Below the pieces are notes generated by a model. The model worked only from the letters and a program-made list of their open reading frames with translations. It was not told the DNA's origin and did not search any database. A stretch of 64,000 nucleotides of DNA from Bacteroidales bacterium (GTDB lineage Bacteria > Bacteroidota > Bacteroidia > Bacteroidales > Prolixibacteraceae), in NCBI GenBank assembly GCA_012719495.1, contig JAAYAG010000110.1, positions 43,396 through 107,395 of the forward strand, in the 5' to 3' direction. Below are positions 62,401 through 64,000 of the stretch, piece by piece. The position numbers and the translations under genes were made by a program. The stretch's first letter is position 1. Every line of letters starts with the position of its first letter.

Positions 62401-64000
62401 TAGCTTTTTCAACCACAAAAACACCAGGTTGGTATGTAATTTCATAATCGTCGCTGCTAGTGACATTTAGCGAAATTGCATAATCGCCGGCATTAATGCC
62501 ATCGCCGGTAGCCAGCGAAGCAACAGGTTCGACGTTTAAATCACCAGCGTCGTCGCCATTTACAAATCCTGAGTATGAGATATTTAACTCGGGTATTGGC
62601 TCACCATAAACAATGGTATCGTTTACGGCAATAACGGTTAACGGAGCTTTGGTAACATTAATAGTGTTATCGCCACTCACCAACTCGTATAAAGCATCGT
62701 TATCGGGCGTAAATGCAACATGCAATGCTTGCAAATTTCCTGTGTGAAGTACCGTTTCCAAAGCAGGAGTATAATCAAAGGTTCCGTCAATGGTATCGGC
62801 TCCGACTATGGCCACTGCATTTAGTTGCACCGAACTAAGTGGCGTACCATACTGAATATCGGCAGGCGCGCTCCAGCTAAGAACAGGCACTTGCTTTGGA
62901 GAAATTGTAAGTACGCCCTTTACGTAGTTAAAGCTGTAATTATTGGCAACACCACCCGATACATCTATATCGTAATCACCTTCGGGGCTTCCTTTAAGTG
63001 CTGTAGTTGAAGCTGTTGGAACAGTTGTAAGATTACTTACATCTTCGCCATATTCAAATCCCGAGTACGTAATAGTAAGTTCAGGAATTGGCTGGTTAAA
63101 GTAAGCCGATTTATTATCGGCACTTACAATTAATTGCGCCTTTTCTACATTCAACGTGCCATTGGTATATTCAAATTCGTAGTTTTCGGATTGTGCACCG
63201 GCAACCAAAATATCGTATTCACCAACGTTAACACCATCGCCATCGAGATTAATTGTGGGCAGTGTAGTTAAATCTGAAGTATCGTCGCCATTCATAAAAC
63301 CAGCGTATGAAATTGTTAATTCGGGGTTACCTTGGCCATAAACCTTCGATTTATTGTCGGCAGTAACCGTGAGGGTTGCCGGAGTGATTTCGATAGTACC
63401 GGGCACAAAATTATACGTGTAGTTATTGTCTGAACCACCGCTAAGAATTATGGAATCGGCATACGTGCCAACACCGCTCAGTTCGTCGATTGTGGTGCTG
63501 ATGATTGGCGCCACATCGATGCTTTCTTCTCCATTTTTCCAACCACTGTAAACAAAAGTCAATTCGGGGTTGCTATCGCCATAAACCTTCGATTTATTGT
63601 CGGCAGTAACCGTGAGCGTTGCCGGAGTGATTTCAAAGTCACCATCAACAAAATCGAACTCATAATTATTGTCTATCCCTCCCGAGAATGTGATGGCTGC
63701 CGGATAAGAACCGGCATCGCTATAGGTATTAATATCTGTTACAGCAACAGGTTCATCATCTAAAACAGCAGCATCATCGTTGTTTACAAAACCATCGTAT
63801 TCAAAAGTAAGCACGGGATTGCTCTCGCCATACACCTTGCTTTGGTTGTGGGCAGTAACCGTGAGAGTTGCTTGAGTGATTTCGAAATCGCCATTCACAA
63901 AGCTGAAATCGTAGTTATTGTCGGAGCCGCCGCTAAATGTGATATATTCATTATAATAATCGGCATCGCTATATTCATCAATATCTGTAACAGCAACTGG
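59474..64000 (-). CDS. Giant MBG-repeat adhesin with T9SS sorting domain (5' end outside window)
   Basis: More than 1,500 codons are visible; the frame stays open past base 64000, so the N-terminus is missing. At least 14 units of about 80 residues follow the MBG pattern LTVTADNKSKVYGxSNPxLT, then YSGFVNGDD, SGGxDNNYxFxFV and PGxFEITxA. Three interspersed units begin KQLPVLSW with a VLGAG segment (an Ig-like spacer). The last 75 residues (VSVLVFPNPFSDGL to TLRVVKQ) form a T9SS type A sorting domain. Such proteins are surface adhesins or S-layer-like filaments. Repeats near the N-terminal side are nearly identical to each other, those near the C-terminus are diverged. Confidence 0.88.
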   Translation of the reverse strand, partial: PVAVTDIDEYSDADYYNEYITFSGGSDNNYDFSFVNGDFEITQATLTVTAHNQSKVYGESNPVLTFEYDGFVNNDDAAVLDDEPVAVTDINTYSDAGSYPAAITFSGGIDNNYEFDFVDGDFEITPATLTVTADNKSKVYGDSNPELTFVYSGWKNGEESIDVAPIISTTIDELSGVGTYADSIILSGGSDNNYTYNFVPGTIEITPATLTVTADNKSKVYGQGNPELTISYAGFMNGDDTSDLTTLPTINLDGDGVNVGEYDILVAGAQSENYEFEYTNGTLNVEKAQLIVSADNKSAYFNQPIPELTITYSGFEYGEDVSNLTTVPTASTTALKGSPEGDYDIDVSGGVANNYSFNYVKGVLTISPKQVPVLSWSAPADIQYGTPLSSVQLNAVAIVGADTIDGTFDYTPALETVLHTGNLQALHVAFTPDNDALYELVSGDNTINVTKAPLTVIAVNDTIVYGEPIPELNISYSGFVNGDDAGDLNVEPVASLATGDGINAGDYAISLNVTSSDDYEITYQPGVFVVEKATLTVTAHNQHKVYGESNPMLTFSYSGFVNNDDVSVLDEKPIIGTAINELSNADYYTGAITFTGCNDNNYKFDFVPGDFEITKATLAVTAHKQTKVYGENNPMLTFEYSGFVNGDDIADLDEEPAVVTDIDEYSNAGSYSGAITFSGGSDNNYKFSFVPGNFEITKATLTAKADNMTKVYGAQNPVLSISYSGFVNGDDASSLDIEPTISTTIDQLTNAGLYSGAITLSGGTDNNYGFILVDGDFLVTKAILTVKANSQSKEYGDINPYNTFYYKGWVNGVEEIDVEPVMTTTVDRLTPAGMYSSAILISGASDNNYDFNYIPGTYRISQAPLTVTVNPITRQYGDDNPAYTFSFSGWKNNDSVIAVLPEVSTDIDRFSAVGQYPGALHIDGGRDNNYLLTRIDGDIDVVPAMLTVKAIDQFMTTGQPLPELSLSISGFVNGESESVIEALPTASTTASSSSEPGSYTISVSGGSAQNYYFEYVDASLTISGKQLPVVSWVTPESIVYGTALSNIQLNATSYVPGSFSYSPASGVVLGAGNGQLLSLTFTPLDTNTYQSVSKSVPIDVLPALLTVTALDQHMVAGLTLPEFLFAVSGFVNGDSISAIEVLPTASTIASPDSPAGSYPISIGGARAANYVFDYIEGILTISDKQLPVLTWGAPEAITYGTPLGNLQLNAVASTPGDFSYSPAAGVVLGAGMDQQLSLTFTPHDTAAFFAVKQSVNIDVLQAVLTVTANDLQMVYGEMLPALTCTVSGFVNGDSSVDLGELPVAVLEHSGKIDAGSYSISTQGGSAENYSFVYQNGSLTVGKATITVTALDASMKRGQQMPVFEMGYLGFKNGDGIADIDHLPEVATSATNDSPAGTYLLTPDGARDNNYSFVYVNGSLTIEPGVGVLQLDRVSVLVFPNPFSDGLTIETTDANAGHFSLCNLAGQVLRQGELCDGKNFLHLADLRNGVYLVNIVAGNKTQTLRVVKQ

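Noticed and set aside
59498..62470. Several plus-strand frames of 100-204 codons in the MBG region
   Set aside because: They are shadows of the repetitive minus-strand gene; their similarity to one another simply reflects the repeats.
61856..64000. CRISPR-like periodic repeats
   Set aside because: The periodicity is about 240 bp and stays in one reading frame as protein repeats; there are no short direct repeats with unique spacers.

Overview
The window comes from a Bacteroidota chromosome, probably a free-living, polysaccharide-degrading member of class Bacteroidia. Two large secreted proteins end in type IX secretion (T9SS) C-terminal sorting domains. Several promoters fit the Bacteroidota -33 TTG / -7 TAnnTTTG pattern, and ribosome-binding sites are weak or absent. 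Secreted glycosidases of families GH3, GH9 and GH43 are present, together with a PPi-dependent phosphofructokinase. The assignment below phylum level is inference. No rRNA, tRNA, CRISPR array or intact mobile element was seen.

Layout. 0-1.7 kb: the 3' part of a UvrA-like ABC ATPase, then a MazE antitoxin overlapping a mazF toxin gene that carries an in-frame TGA. 1.9-9.5 kb: a T9SS beta-propeller protein, a GH3 glycosidase with a small VOC protein, a YhcH-type sugar protein and PPi-phosphofructokinase. 9.5-13.1 kb: MsrA and an orphan single-module NRPS-like enzyme (A-PCP-TE). 13.2-18.6 kb: a run of minus-strand small-protein genes (DUF2271, OM barrel, lipoprotein, methyltransferase, TlpA-like, a headless gene remnant, a Tim44-like protein). 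Parts of this run are separated by structured spacers that look like gene-cassette junctions.

18.8-24.2 kb: a GC-rich NAD salvage operon made of an NrtR-type Nudix regulator, pncB, nicotinamidase, nadE and a NUDT9-like ADP-ribose pyrophosphatase. Two near-identical candidate operators lie upstream. It is followed by a 713-residue methyltransferase that appears to carry two catalytically degenerate Nudix domains. 26.5-30.6 kb: GNAT acetyltransferase, CDF metal exporter, DUF2135-like lipoprotein and GH43. 30.7-35.9 kb: a five-gene operon combining a nitrate/taurine-type ABC transporter with a solute-binding/OmpA fusion and two coiled-coil proteins. I consider this the best candidate for an undescribed envelope-spanning system.

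36.3-45.1 kb: DUF2200, carboxylesterase, GH9, an Xre-HTH/lipocalin fusion, formate-THF ligase and a LOG-family protein. 45.4-53.4 kb: a histidine kinase with an unusual H-box, a YtxH/holin-like stress operon, Kbl, an ACP-like protein lacking the carrier serine, an S37 peptidase, aminopeptidase P and an NtrC-type regulator without a DNA-binding domain. 53.4-59.3 kb: AT-rich surface-glycan genes (GT39-like, two GT2, an acyltransferase) with a transposase remnant and an acyltransferase remnant, then dtd. 59.5-64 kb: the 3' part of a giant MBG-repeat adhesin with a T9SS domain, running off the right edge.

The genes fit a surface-active polysaccharide degrader. Secreted glycosidases and an esterase release sugars, PPi-PFK feeds glycolysis, and the salvage operon replenishes NAD and removes ADP-ribose.
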